Part shown: one piece after another, positions 8,400 to 20,043 of the stretch
Position numbering within the stretch: the first letter of the stretch is position 1
Layout: the number at the start of each line of letters is the position of its first letter
Origin: Armigeres subalbatus
Lineage: Eukaryota; Arthropoda; Insecta; Diptera; Culicidae
DNA length: 64,000 nt
Reading direction: 5' to 3'
NCBI RefSeq assembly: GCF_024139115.2
Contig: NC_085141.1
Coordinates: 165,498,908 to 165,562,907, forward strand
The notes under the pieces: model-generated
What the model was told of the DNA's origin: nothing
Database searches by the model: none
What the model saw: only the letters and a program-made list of their open reading frames with translations
Translations under genes and position numbers: made by a program

Positions 8400-10760
8400 T
8401 GGGGTGTCGTTATTGTTATTGCCGGAACGAAACAGTAGAATATTTGGATAGCTTGGTTTAATTTATTATAATTTATTTGGTAATATTCCAACCTTGTATA
8501 CACAATTGCTCTCGTCAATTGAAATCACACTGTTTGTGAACACATAAGAACATCGGGAAGGATGGGTAGTCTCGTTTCTCATGTGATTGTGATTGACAAT
8601 CACGCTGTGATTGATTGGAGATTAATGGACCTTTAGAATTAAAATGGACGGCTGAAGCCCCAATAATTTAATTCTCTATGGGCAGGGTTAAGGCAGACAT
8701 TCTTTTCGTCATAATCTCGAAAATCAATAAAAGAGACATTTTTTGCCAAACTCATCCGTACTAAATAGTGAGCTCAGGAGAAACGTTCTGCTATAATGGA
8801 GTTGTAGCAAAAAGACGTTACTTTCGTTGGTTTTAGCCCCTACGACGATGGACGGAAATAACTGCCATGTCCCTACAACATTGCAAGTCTTAGTTAGTTA
8901 CGAAGTAACAACTATGAAGCCGCACAATATCACTACATTCAGTTCTATTTAAGTAACAGAAACCTATTTATGACAAGCGTGTTGCTCCGGAATGATACAG
9001 CCACATAGAATAGACATTAAAAAACTGTTTTGGAAGTTTCAATAAAAAAGAATAATTTGCAATTCTAAACTTTGGATGAAAATTATTATTTTCAATCTAG
9101 AGAGTAGCATATCCGAGATGTTTGAACCTCTAACTATGGAAGATAATCTCAATCAGAATACTCTATCTATATCTGATATGATCACTAGGCATAAGTAACG
9201 CGTCGAGTGAGTCCATTTTGGTAAGAATTCTCTACCCATATTCAATCAGTTTGGATAAAACTTTTTTTTTCACATTAACAGGTACGTTGTGAATGGTAGT
9301 TGAGTTAATTGGAAAAGTTCCGAATGAGTTCACCTCAAGGTTTACGAGCGTTGCAATAATTGGTTTCCGGTGTGGACAAACATCATTAAATTGGCTGCTT
9401 GTGTATGGGGACTGGGTAGGTACTGTTGATTTTTACGATGCTTATATTCCCATTTGCTGCAGCTACCGAAATTTATAGGAAAAGCTACCGAAGCATAGAA
9501 AAGAAATACTATGTATGTTATGCTGTGATTGTCCAATATTCATTTCAACAAGCTTTTGAACATATTCGCATGGTTTGTGATTTTCTAATCACAGAACGAT
9601 GCAGTAATTATGTGAGGAATTTGCCTGGATATACAACCCCTATTACCCCCATACTAAGATTTTCCACACAAAAATGTGCTTTATGTAGGGAGCAAAAAAA
9701 TGGTTAAGCTGTTTTTTGCTAACCTCTTGAGTTATCATTGCATGGCCTTAATGGAACGACAAATCGAAAAATGTAAGTACTCATTGTTCGACTGAATAAT
9801 TCAATAATTAATTACACCGATGACGGCACGAAATCAATTTCAAATGATTATCTGTTGACAATACAATAAAATTCCATTCACATAACATAAGTGCCAAGAA
9901 GACACTCCTTAATTTGACAAAGCTATTACCATTGTGTCTATCGTGCCTCCACTTGTCGGATGGATGGGTTTGATCAACATCGAATTAATCGAATGATTAT
10001 CGTGTGAATGACAATCACATTTTCGAATAATGGATCATTTGAGGCGTGAAAACTTTATGAAAGTTAATTTAATGAACACCCACAACACATGAATGAACGT
10101 GATTGCTGGCCATGATAATTATATTTAGCCCATGTGTGGCTCATCCGCTTTTCATCGTGCATACATAGGCGGTAACTATCCCAATAATGTACCGTGCTGC
10201 AGGGACTACAGGAGTAAACACAGGACCTCACTCGTGTAATTCTATGGATACATGGATACATATATGAGTGATGATGCAAACATGTAGTGTACAAGAACGG
10301 TACGACATCACGGTATCCTGGTGTCAATAGGCAGTCCCGAAGGCAAAACGGAAAAGTTAAATCCCAAACTATGCTTTGAAGTCTAATCGCTACATGGTTG
10401 AACACGAGGACACATGGATAGTGTTTTTTCTAACGTGAGAAGATTTGCTACAAAAAGTGTTATTGAACGTGTAACATCTGTATCAATCAGAACAGTGGAG
10501 CATATGCTCCGATTATTTTTTGTTCTGTTGCTCTGTTATGTCTGATCTAGTTGTTAACACTTACAGTCTACATACCTAACTATTATTCGAAAAGGATATA
10601 GCAGTAATGTGAGCTGCAATATGTTATTTAAATTGTTTCTTTTGTTTTTTTTTTTTTCTATTTCCATCAATGGCAATTTGCCATAACGTGTTTACGTGAT
10701 CTTGCCAACATACACTTCAATTATTGATTGTTTTATCCTATTTTTGGTAATATTTCTCGG
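8400..10760. other. Unassigned, apparently non-repetitive DNA
   Basis: There are short open frames only (longest ~113 codons at 10064-10405, minus), with no recognised domain or codon bias. GTGATTGTGATTGACAATCAC at about 8582-8602 forms a small hairpin. It could be upstream or 5' intronic DNA of the signal-peptide gene on the minus strand. Confidence 0.35.
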
Positions 10761-10763
10761 AAG

Positions 10764-10784
10764 GGGCTCTCCATGTATCGCGTG
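10764..10784. repeat. 21-bp target-site duplication, left copy
   Basis: It is identical to 11685-11705 and begins GGGCTCTCC and ends TCGCGTG. The pair brackets the retroposon at 10785-11684. The length fits target-primed (LINE-mediated) insertion. Confidence 0.8.
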
Positions 10785-11684
10785 TGTGTGTGTGTGTGTG
10801 TGTACAAACTAACCCCCACTGTCTGGCAGTGATGTTATGGAAGAAAGCTGTCTGTTTAAACAGTCAGATTTAATCCGGGAGTTAGAAAGTGCTAGCTCTA
10901 CTGCAGCTCCAGTGACCCATTTCAGACTGCCTGGTATTTCATGACCAGTCCGAGGTCACCTTTGCTTACAATAAGCCCCGCCTGTTTATGCTACCATTAT
11001 CATTTGGATAATGGATCCATAAGCAAACTTCCGAATTCTCGAATCCAGCGCGTATTTAGTTTGTGGCATGAAATTAGAATGCAAACAAATTGAAACAATC
11101 TCACCAAATCTGTAGCATCAGCAACTAGCTGGAAATCGGCTTGGCAGCGTTGCAAGAGATGTGCCAAGGCGTGGCATTTTTTTTTCGATGTTAACGTTTC
11201 GATGTCGTCTCCAACTATGATTCAATCTTGTATGTACTCTTCACGCACAGTTTACACCGCGATCCTCAGTCAGCAACTCTTCACTCAACCCGTTCATGGT
11301 GAATTCCCTCTCTTATCCTTGTTTTGCTGCTCATTCGTTTCAAGCTAGGAAGCACTGTTGTTTGATTGCGGATGATCAGTCGGGATGATGGCTGCTTCGT
11401 TTACGTCCGGTAGAACGATAATCCGACCGAGGTCAGCCGATGAACACGTACACGTCCAATGAGATACGGTGTTCCAAGCGATGGCCACGTATCACTATTA
11501 CAGTTTATTTTTATTAAATTAATCTTGATACACCCTAGCTTGAGGTTAATTATATTCAGTTCTTGTTAGATTTTTTTCTAGTTGCGCCATCCAAATTTAA
11601 TTTAATTTAATTCGCGGGAGCTTTTGAAACGTCACAAAAAATGCAGCCATCCGCGCGCGTTGCTTGCTGCGATCCAATCATTCA
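10785..11684 (-). mobile_element. CA-tailed retroposon, copy 1
   Basis: The element lies on the minus strand. Its 3' end is a (CA)n run (read as TG on the plus strand at 10785-10802), and its 5' end reads ATCGCAGCAAGC then GCGCGCGGATGG. It has a 21-bp target duplication. The 3' half matches 49086-49783 closely, with shared blocks such as GGAGTTAGAA, CTCCAGTGACCC and AAGCCCCGCCTGTTTATG. No protein domain was recognised, so a LINE presumably mobilised it. Both copies share both ends, which argues they are complete rather than randomly truncated. Confidence 0.7.
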
Positions 11685-11705
11685 GGGCTCTCCATGTATC
11701 GCGTG

Positions 11706-12017
11706 GGCATCAAATTAGTATTACCAGACGTACTCTTTAAGTATACATCTTCTCTTCATGGGGCAAAACAATCTCGCATTTTTTCCGGAGAATTGATTTT
11801 CTATATAGGTACTGCCAATTTGATTTTTAGCGAAGACCACATTATCAAGTGGTCTTCGTTTTTAGTCATTAAAATTATTGATAAATGTTTTTTAATCCGT
11901 ATAAATAAGTTTGAGTTTTGTGTGTTACGATTAAATTGAACGAATGTATTGTTTCCTTATTTTTTATTTAACACGCGGGCACGTGCGTTGTACAACATAA
12001 GTGGATTTCATGCAAAT
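11706..12017. other. Unassigned DNA
   Basis: A plus-strand open frame to 11939 starts within the retroposon and shows no recognisable domain. I see no feature here. Confidence 0.3.
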
Positions 12018-12278
12018 CTTCTTATTGGCATTACATCCCCACACTGGGACAGAGCCCCTTCGCAGCTTAGTGTTCATTAAGTTCTTCCACAGTTATTAAC
12101 TGCAAGGTTTCTAAGCCAAGTTACCATTTTTGCATTCGTATATCATGAGGCTAACACGATGATACTTTTATGTCCAGGGAAGTCGAGACAATTTTCACTC
12201 CGAAAATTGCCTAGACCGGCACCGGGAATCGAACCCAGCCACCCTCAGCATGGTCTTGCTTTGTAGCCGCGCAACCCT
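12018..12278 (-). repeat. tRNA-headed SINE (Feilai-type), 5'-truncated
   Basis: It matches the copy at 60047-60330 in minus orientation: the CTTCTTATTGGCATTACATCC tail, the body, and the B box complement GGGAATCGAACCC. The A box is lost after GTAGCCGCGC. Confidence 0.85.
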
Positions 12279-12755
12279 TTATTATCTAAGTTTAATATCG
12301 ACATGAAACTAATACCTTATCCGGCCGCCAGAAAGTGATTTCCAGTTAGTTTTGACCATAATTGGGTGACCACGGAACGAATTACCAAAGCAACCTTGTT
12401 GAAAGTTTTTTCCACTATTTTTGGGCCAGATACTAAGAAATGTGGGAAAATTTAGAAAACTGGTAACTTCTATAAAGTTGTTCAGGTGGGAAGAGCCATC
12501 ATAATAGAGATAAGTTTAGTTTGGTATTCATCCGCTTGGCGGCGCGAGTGTATGAGGAATTATGTGTGTTTTGTCGTAAACTGTGTGATTGAGATAGATA
12601 TCATCTCAACAAAGTTTTTCGGTTGGTAAAAGTTAATGAGGAAGCAGGTTTAGCTTGAAATTCATCCGCTTGGTAGCGCTAGTGTATAAGTAATTACTTG
12701 TGAAGTGAGATATCTTGCGAACTATGGGATTTAGAAAGTTACCATCTTACCATCT

Positions 12756-12919
12756 GGACGACGGAGGTCCTTCGTAGCTTAGTAGGGAAAGCACCTGTCA
12801 TGCGAACTGGGGTCGTGGGATCAAACCCCACCGAAGGGGCGGTTACCCTCCAATACCTTTTCCGAACTAAATCTATCACATGTTGTACATATGCATAAAC
12901 AAGTTTCAGACATAGTAAT
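12756..12919 (+). repeat. tRNA-like repeat B, copy 1
   Basis: A 71-base tRNA-like head (12768-12838) has a closed acceptor stem TCCTTCG/CGAAGGG. The tail ends TTTCAGACATAGTAAT. A near-identical direct copy is at 14482-14645. Together they bracket an element body that is also seen at 28.0-28.9 kb. The anticodon and D-arm are degraded, so this is a repeat, not a gene. Confidence 0.7.
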
Positions 12920-13029
12920 TAATTTCCACTCCGGGTGGCTTAATACCCGGCATATAGGCAATTAACTTTGAATGTACTGATCTCGAGTGGCGATCTCTCT
13001 TCGCTTGTGTGGTCGTGTTGGGATCTGAC

Positions 13030-14254
13030 CAGGGCTGGCATACTCCTCAGAGTATCTTTTGCACTCCTCAAAAAGACCGCAGAGAGTGTGTTTCGCTTAT
13101 CGCTCATTCTTTCTTTTCCACAACGCAGTGAGTCCTCTTTGTGTTTCTACTCTGCAGCGAATGCATTTGTCAGACACAAAGAGTTGAGGATAAATGATGA
13201 AATAAACACACCGTGTTCCTCAATGAGTTTTGACAAAACGGTGAATCAAACAGAATGAAAATAAACATTGCCAAAGAAAGTAAAACGTAGCTGTTGATAC
13301 TATTTACGAGTAATGAGATATTTTTGTTTTTGCTGGCTTTTGGGATGTTTGTTAACAAAACTATTTAGAAGCCTTGTACTACCAACATTATTCCGCCCCA
13401 CCTGTTTTAAAATAATTTACTGTCGAGACAATTTCTGAAAACAATTTACAAATACTAAATACAATTATTATTTGAACGTCACCTTGAATGAAGTTATTTC
13501 GTTGTCTACAAGCTTCAGAATAATGTTCACGGCCGTATGAAAGTCTTCATACAATTTAATTGCAAAACGCTGTCTATTTTGCACAATTCTGTGTAAAATA
13601 GTTTTAGAAAAGATTTATGATTTACGCCAAGCTAAAAATAATCAGTTTAAATTACCCTTTCGCCTGTAGGCGAATAAGGTTGCATGAAGAAAAAGAAGAA
13701 GCCGAAAGATATTTGAAAAAAAAATCAAAATCGAAATTATGCGTTTTTTATACAATATAAGGAAAGTTCGTCCCCGTACTGCTAACCGCTTTTATCTAAA
13801 TTGCTTCTAGAATATTCGAGGAACGTTTTAAAAATTCCACCGTTTGCTCTCCCGTGCCATTCCTTTCAAACATCATCTTCTGGTTTTCTGCTTATTCTAT
13901 TTTATTCAGTCCTTATTCACCAATGTTATTCATTTTAGCATGGAGCACTAAACTTTATCAAAGCCTCGCCCTTTCTAACTGAGACGTAGTTAACTAATTT
14001 TTCAAAGCAAAATATGTTTGTGTTCCAAAAAAAATCAGCGAGCTTCATAGAAAACGATATCGTTTCCAAGAATATTGCACTAAGTGGCACAACTTTGTGT
14101 TGGCCCAACTCTCACCGGAATGATTCTCTCACTCTTCGTCTTCGTCCTCACTCACCGTGTTGGCTTTGTTACACGATGAGTATCAGCGTCACTCTCTGTG
14201 GTGTGTATTAAAATCTCCTCATTGTGCACAGTGTGTGAGGAAATGCCAGCTCTG
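13030..14254. mobile_element. Non-autonomous hAT element (8-bp TSD)
   Basis: The ends read CAGGGCTGGCATACTCCTC and, inverted, CAGAGCTGGCATTTCCTC. They are flanked by an exact 8-bp duplication, GATCTGAC, at 13022-13029 and 14255-14262. The CAG-start ends and 8-bp duplication fit the hAT superfamily. No transposase domain was recognised in its 1225 bases. The target is the body of tRNA-like repeat B, and the related copy at 28.47 kb lacks the insertion. Confidence 0.8.
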
Positions 14255-14481
14255 GATCTGACGACCAAACTGGCACAATCTCACACAACCCTACTTCATT
14301 GAGCGCCGTTGCTGATGAAGCAAGTGTGTAGGAGCCGGACAATATTAAATACTCATCCTACTTGGTTGACATTGTGTACAAAAATACATTTGAGAGAGTT
14401 AGTTTTGAAAATGTATTGCGAGAGATCGGCTGGTACCTGGTGCTGGGAATTTGGTTTCATCAGTACCCGCTAAGCTACGGT

Positions 14482-14645
14482 GGACGACGGAGGTCCTTCG
14501 TAGCTTAGTAGGGAAAGCACCTGTCATGCGAACTGGGGTCGTGGGATCAAACCCCACCGAAGGGGCGGTTACCCTCCAATACCTTTTCCGAACTAAATCT
14601 ATCACATGTTGTACATATGCATAATCAAGTTTCAGACATAGTAAT
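14482..14645 (+). repeat. tRNA-like repeat B, copy 2
   Basis: A direct repeat of 12756-12919 with very few differences. The tRNA-like head is at 14494-14564. Upstream, 14263-14481 (GCCGTTGCTGATGAAG, AAATACTCATCC) matches 28470-28700, so it forms the body of the same repeat family. Confidence 0.7.
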
Positions 14646-14730
14646 CTCTACAAAGTTTTTGAGGGGGTTATATCTAGTATGGAACCAGGCTTAATTTAGA
14701 TTTTATCCGCATGGCAGCGCTAGTGTTATA

Positions 14731-14996
14731 TTATATTTTTATTTGGCTTTCTTTATGACATTTAAACTGTTAGAGTCGTTAACGTCTTTTACTTCTTCTT
14801 CTTCTTCTTTTTCTTGTAACTCTTGTATGCCTCTACATTCCAACTGGAACTGGGTGTGCTTTTCAACTTAGTATTCTATTAGCATTTCCTCAGTTTTTAA
14901 TTGAAAGCTTTTCTATGCCCGTTATTGGATGAGTATGTATCTTGTATGGCAAGTATTTTGCTCGCAAAGAGTAACTGGAGACCCCCTCACGTCTTC
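14731..14996 (-). repeat. SINE relic inserted in the tandem array
   Basis: The array sequence is duplicated on both sides (CTAGTGT at ~14723 and ~14997). The inside has CATTCCAACTGGAACTGG, TATTCTATTAGCATTTCCTCAG and ATCTTGTATGGCAAGTA, which resemble the relic at 34130-34345. It looks like a diverged minus-strand tRNA-headed SINE with its head lost. Confidence 0.45.
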
Positions 14997-15157
14997 TAGT
15001 GTATGAGGAATTATTTTTAAGGTGAGCTATTTCGTAATCTGTGGGATTTACAAAGTTGTCTTCTTCATTAAAGTTGTTCGGTCGATAATAGCTAATAATA
15101 AATCAGGTTTTGTTTGAACCCTCTAATGCCTAAGACCGCCTTTAGACGGGGTATTTT

Positions 15158-16095
15158 GATTATTTTTTGTAATTTTCAATTGATCAATTCAATTCAATAA
15201 TTTAAACTTCAATGCATGTTTGAATGTGGTTTAAAATTAATTTTCAAAGTTCTACACGAAATATTTGTAGTTTAGTATTTTTCTACAACTAGCCTAATTC
15301 AATAGGTATCAGGTATCAGAACGTCGGGTCAGGAGGTCCGCTCAATTTGGGAGATTTGTGCCATCGCCTTCACTGGCCTTTCTCATCATTTACCTGACGG
15401 AAAAGGAAGTGAAAAAGGGAAAGGAAGAGGAAGAGAAGTTGGAAGGAGAATGATTTCTAGAGAAGGAGGATGCATTCAATAATACATACATACGAAGCAT
15501 TTTGTAAAATGCAATTAAATATACTGGATAAGTCATACAATGCGAATGCATGTGATATACCATTTATAGGAAAGCCAATTATGTAGGCTCACACGCATTA
15601 AGGTAGGGACTAAAGAGAGGTGTCACAAAACACCGAGGACGTAACAATGGACGAACGTCAAAGACGAAACCCAGAGTGCACTGTGAAAAATGCATAATGC
15701 GAATCCATATATGTGACAATTTGTTGAAAAACTAAGTAAAAACATATTCATAACCCTACTCTTATTCAACCTCACGTTGAGATTGAACAAGAGTAGCTGA
15801 AGCCGAACGTCAAAAACGAAACACACAGTACACTGTGATAAACGCACAATTTTGATTGATTTTATTTTGTAATTTTCAATTGATCAGATTTTGAAAAGTT
15901 TTTGATGTTGATCAATAATATAAATTTCAATGCATGTTTGAATGTGGTTTAAAGTCAATTTTCAAAGTTCTACAGATTTATAAAAAAAAATTAAAAATTG
16001 AATAATATTTTGTTCCTCCGTGTTTTCGCTCGTATATCTTTGAAGAGTGAAAAATTTGTAGTTAAGTATTTTTCTAAAACTAGCCTAATAAAATA
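15158..16095. repeat. Duplicated AT-rich block with intervening insertion
   Basis: TTTTGTAATTTTCAATTGATCA through CTAGCCTAAT at 15158-15300 recurs at 15853-16095 with a small internal insertion. Between them are two ~45-base direct repeats (15655 and 15805, ACGTCAAAnACGAAACnCA) and a hairpin, CTACTCTTATTCAA/TTGAACAAGAGTAG, near 15752-15793. No coding sequence. Confidence 0.5.
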
Positions 16096-16719
16096 TATAT
16101 CAAACTCATTACTCGGAAAATAAAAAAAAAACTGAAAATTTAAAAATTTCAATAAGGCAGCATTGAATATGAATTTTCAAGCTCTAAAAAATGTCGAAAA
16201 ATCAAAAAAGATTAATACCTAGATTAAAAAAAAAATGACAAAAAAAACTTTAAAAAAAATTCTTAAAAATCAAAGAGCGAAATTGATAAAACCGCGATTT
16301 AAAAAAAAATAATGCCCAAGACTGTGTTCAGGTCGATTTTAGAAAGCAAAACGTGGGATTTAGAAGGTGGCTGTCTTGTACAAAATTGTTCGTGTGGTGG
16401 AAGAAAAGATATTTTAGTTATGAGGTAAACATTGTCGCTTCGGTTCCCTTTGTTTTGCTGTCTGAAACATGTTGGGTACAGAGCTGTCAAATCGTATGGA
16501 TGTTTACTTCATTGACATTTAGCGCAGCAAAAGAAGTTCCGAACTACTTGCTAAGTTAGATATGTGACAATATGTGGGATTTAGAAAGCTGTTAACTTTA
16601 TCATCGAGTGGTAAAAGTCTATACAGAAGCAGGCTTATTTTGGCATTCAACTGCTTGGCGGTGCTAGCGCATGAGGAAACAGGCTAAATCACTACTTGGG
16701 CCTATGGACCCGTTCATTT

Positions 16720-17350
16720 TTATTATATAGAAGATATTAGAATACATTTAGAAATGTATCCTCAAACCGAATCACCTCGGTCCAAGAATTTTAGTATGGA
16801 ATAATCCTTAAGAGGAAAACTGTCTAATACGTTGACGCTATCATGTTATTTATAGTTCTCTCGGTTTTTAAAAGTGAAAACAATATTGTTTTAAAGTATT
16901 TGGAAGGAATTTGGATGAGTGAATATATTTTCTGAACCAAATAAAAATTATTATAAACAATAACATCTGGCATCACGTTGTCGTCGAACGTGCATATTTT
17001 TGTTTACGTCGCATTTTCTACCGTTATGAGAGAGAATGAGAGATTAAGATGCTGAGAGATTGAGTAAAAATCGCTTATGCCGGAAACTGAATTGAAGTAT
17101 GCCGGAAAAGCAATCGCTGTGACTGAAACACGTGTTACACCTTGTTAATTTAAACGAAATAAAAACTTTTTCAAACGATGTTTAGCAAGAATAGCTAATT
17201 TTTAAGCAGAATTGAAGCCCATTGCAGTATTATACGGCCCACAAAATTCAGGAAAAGTTGCTAAATATCAATTAAATAATGCAGGCCGGGAATGGGGTAA
17301 GAAACTTTACTTTTAGGTTAAATGTCTTGCAATCAGAGAAAATTAAGAAA
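16720..17350. other. Unassigned DNA
   Basis: AT-rich with a GAGAGAATGAGAGA-like purine patch near 17030-17065. I see no gene or repeat that I can name. Confidence 0.35.
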
Positions 17351-17628
17351 TTTTTTTACGGAACTGCTGATAACAGTTATAACAGCAGGGACTATGTCCA
17401 AGGGCTTGACGATCCCTCCCCAGGCCATCTGCGAGTTGTTGCGCCTGCCTAGGATGTGGTGGGGTTTGACAGTGGGCCTTGTTAAACCTCTATAAAAAGC
17501 TGCATGTATCCGCAAATAGGCTCCGCCAAAGCGACCATGTGCCGCTCAAAGCGCACAAGCCCAAGTCCTGGTGTTAGGTGGGACGCTAAACAGCCCTGAC
17601 ACGACGGCCCTCCGACGAGACTGGAGGT

Positions 17629-17823
17629 TTGCGCAGGCCCAATAAGCCGCCTTTAAAAACAACCATTACGAACGACATAGAAGATAAAACGACTCGATAC
17701 AATCGGCAACGACCTAGGCGACGAATAAAGGATCACGATTGGAAACTTGGAACATGGAACTGTAAGTCGCTAGGCTTCGCAGGTTGCGACAGGATAATCT
17801 ACGATGAATTACATCCCCGCAAC
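17629..17823 (+). pseudogene. LINE family 1 ORF, N-terminal part
   Basis: An arginine-rich lead is followed by KLGTWNCKSLGFAG, the first conserved block of apurinic/apyrimidinic-type endonucleases in LINEs. The frame is cut by the hAT MITE at codon ~65 and resumes at 18172. The corresponding segment of the family copy at 32.9-33.0 kb runs straight through this site. Confidence 0.8.
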
Positions 17824-18171
17824 CAGAGATACATCCTGAACAGAACATGAGCCAAGAGCGTGCCTTGGTGTTCTTAGTTTTGAACTCTGAACACTGTTCA
17901 GTGTGCACTGGGTGTGTACGCAAGCAAAACGATCATGGTAACTAATATTCCTTAGATTTGGAACTATGCAAAAACATACGAGCATGCTTGATTTCTATCC
18001 GTTAGATGCCCACGTGTTCCATTACTAGCCGAAAAATGTGTAGCATGACGTCGCTTGAATTTGTTTTCCTAGGATACAAGTTACTAAGTTAGGTCAGTGC
18101 TCTTGAACAGTGTGCTGTGTTCAGAATTTTTTGAACACGAACACGCGTTCTCGTGTTCAGATGCATCTCTA
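17824..18171. mobile_element. hAT-type MITE inside a LINE endonuclease
   Basis: The ends read CAGAGATACATCCTGAAC and, inverted, TAGAGATGCATCTGAAC. The near-duplicate target is CCCGCAAC (17816-17823) and TCCGCAAC (18172-18179), 7 of 8 identical. It has no coding sequence and contains GAACACTGTTCA-like palindromes. The same LINE position at 32875-32900 is uninterrupted, which shows the empty target. Confidence 0.75.
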
Positions 18172-18782
18172 TCCGCAACTTCGACGTTGTAGCGCTGCAG
18201 GAAATCTGCTGGACAGGACAGAAAGTGTGGAAAAGCGGGCATCGAGCGGCTACCTTCTACCAAAGCTGTGGCACCACTAACGAGCTGGGAACCGGCTTCA
18301 TAGTGCTGGGAAAGATGCACCAACGCGTGATTGGGTGGCAGCCAATCAATGCAAGGATGTGCAAGCTGAGGATAAAAGGCCGTTTCTTCAACTATAGCAT
18401 CATCAACGTGCACTGCCCACACGAAGGGAGACCCGACGACGAGAAAGAAGCGTTCCATGCACAGCTAGAGCAGACATACGATGGATGCCCACTGCGGGAC
18501 GTCAAAATCGTAATCGGTGACATGAACGCTCAGGTAGGAAGGGAGGAAATGTATAGACCGGTCATCGGACCGGATAGTCTGCATACCGTATCGAACGACA
18601 ACGGCCAGCGATGCATAAACTTTGCAGCCTCCCGCGGAATGTTAGTCCGAAGTACTTTCTTCCCCCGCAAGAATATCCACAAGGCCACATGGAAATCACC
18701 TCATCAAGTAACGGAAAACCAAATCGACCACGTTCTATTTGAAGGTAAATTCTTCTCCGACATCACGAACGTACGCACTTAC
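18172..18782 (+). pseudogene. LINE family 1 endonuclease domain
   Basis: Conserved catalytic blocks are visible in order: VALQEICW (the glutamate), then NVHCPHEGR, VIGDMNAQVGR, and ENQIDHVLF with the Asp-His pair near the end. These fit an APE-type endonuclease that nicks the target during retrotransposition. The domain ends at SDITNVRTYR, and an internal deletion then joins it to the RT domain. Confidence 0.85.
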
Positions 18783-20043
18783 CGCATTTTATGCCGCCGA
18801 CTAACATCAATTGCAAGAGAGTTCGTGGGGCAGTATCAGGCGGGATTTATGGGTGAACGCTCTACCACAGACCAGGTGCTCGCTATACGTCAGGTATTGC
18901 AGAAATGCCGTACAACGTGCCCACACATCATCTATTTATCGACTTTAAAGCCGCATATGATACAATCGATCGGGACCAGCTATGACAGCTAATGCACGAA
19001 AACGGATTTCCGGATAAACTGATACGGTTGATCAAGGCGACGATGGATCGGGTGATGTTCGTAGTTCGAGTTTCAGGGCATTCTCGAGTCCCTTCGAAAC
19101 GCGCAGAGGGTTACGGCAAAGGTGATGGTCTTTCGTGTCTGCTATTCAACATCGCATTGAAGGGGTAATACGAAGGGCAGGGATTGACACGAGTGGTACG
19201 ATTTTCACGAAGTCCGTCCAGTTATTTGGTTTCGCCGACGACATTGATATCATGGCACGTAACTTTGAGAGGATGGAGGAAGCCTACATCAGACTGAAAA
19301 GCGAAGCTAAACGGATTGGACTAGTCATCAACACGTCGAAGACGAAGTACATGATAGGAAGAGGCTCAAGAGAGGTCAATGAAAGCCACCCACCACGAGT
19401 TTCTATCGGAGATGACGAAATCGAGGTGGTTGAAGAATTCGTGTACTTAAGCTCACTGGTGACCGCCGATAACGATACCAGCAGAGAAATTCGGAGACGC
19501 ATAGTGGCTGGAAATCGTACGTACTTTGTACTCCGCAAGACGCTCTGATGGAATAGTGTTCGCCGCCGTACCAAACTGACTATCTACAAAACGCTTATTA
19601 GACCGGTAGTTCTCTACGGACACGAGACCTGGACGATGCTCGTGGAGGACCAACGCGCACTGGGAGTTTTCGAAAGGAAAGTGTTGCGTACCATCTATGG
19701 TGGGGTGCAAATGGCGGACGGTACGTGGAGGAGGCGAATGAACCACGAGTTGCATCAGCTGTTGAGAGAATTATCCATCGTTCACACCGCGAAAATCGGA
19801 AGACTGCGGTGGGCCGGGCACGTAGCCAGAATGTCGGACAGTAATCCGGAGAAAATGGTTCTCGACAACTATCCGACGAGAACTAGAAGGCGAGGTGCAC
19901 AGCGGGCAAGGTGGATCTATCAGGTGGAGGACGATTTGCGGACCCTCCGCAGTCTGCGTGGTTGGCGAAGTGCAGCCATGGACCAAGCTGAATGGAGAAG
20001 ACTTTTATGTGCAGCACAGGCCACACCGGCCTTAGTCTGGTAG
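18783..20043 (+). pseudogene. LINE family 1 reverse transcriptase and C-terminal region
   Basis: It starts at RRLTSIAREFVGQYQAG, with frameshifts and a TGA through the palm N-terminus. The frame from 19135 has the active-site motif FGFADDIDI, then YLSSLVTADND, RPVVLYGHETW, a terminal block CAGHVAR-like (RLRWAGHVARMSDSN) and RGAQRARW, ending AQATPALVW at a stop at 20041-20043. Broken as a whole. Confidence 0.9.

Larger units (their letters stand above)
12464..16710. repeat. Degenerate ~130-bp tandem array broken by insertions
   Basis: Recurring blocks are TTCATCCGCTTGGCGGCG, AGTGTATGAGGAATTA, GTGGGATTTAGAAAG and AAAGTTGTTCGGT...GGTAAAAG. They are seen at 12464-12755, 14646-14730, 14997-15115, 16325-16420 and 16560-16700. 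Adjacent units at 12524 and 12657 give a period near 133 bases. The gaps are filled by tRNA-like repeats, a hAT element, a SINE relic and AT-rich duplications, so the array is old. Confidence 0.6.

Noticed and set aside
10785..11684. Solo LTR of a retrotransposon
   Set aside because: The flanking duplications are 21 and 16 bp (LTR elements give 4-6), one end is a CA run, and there are no TG...CA ends.
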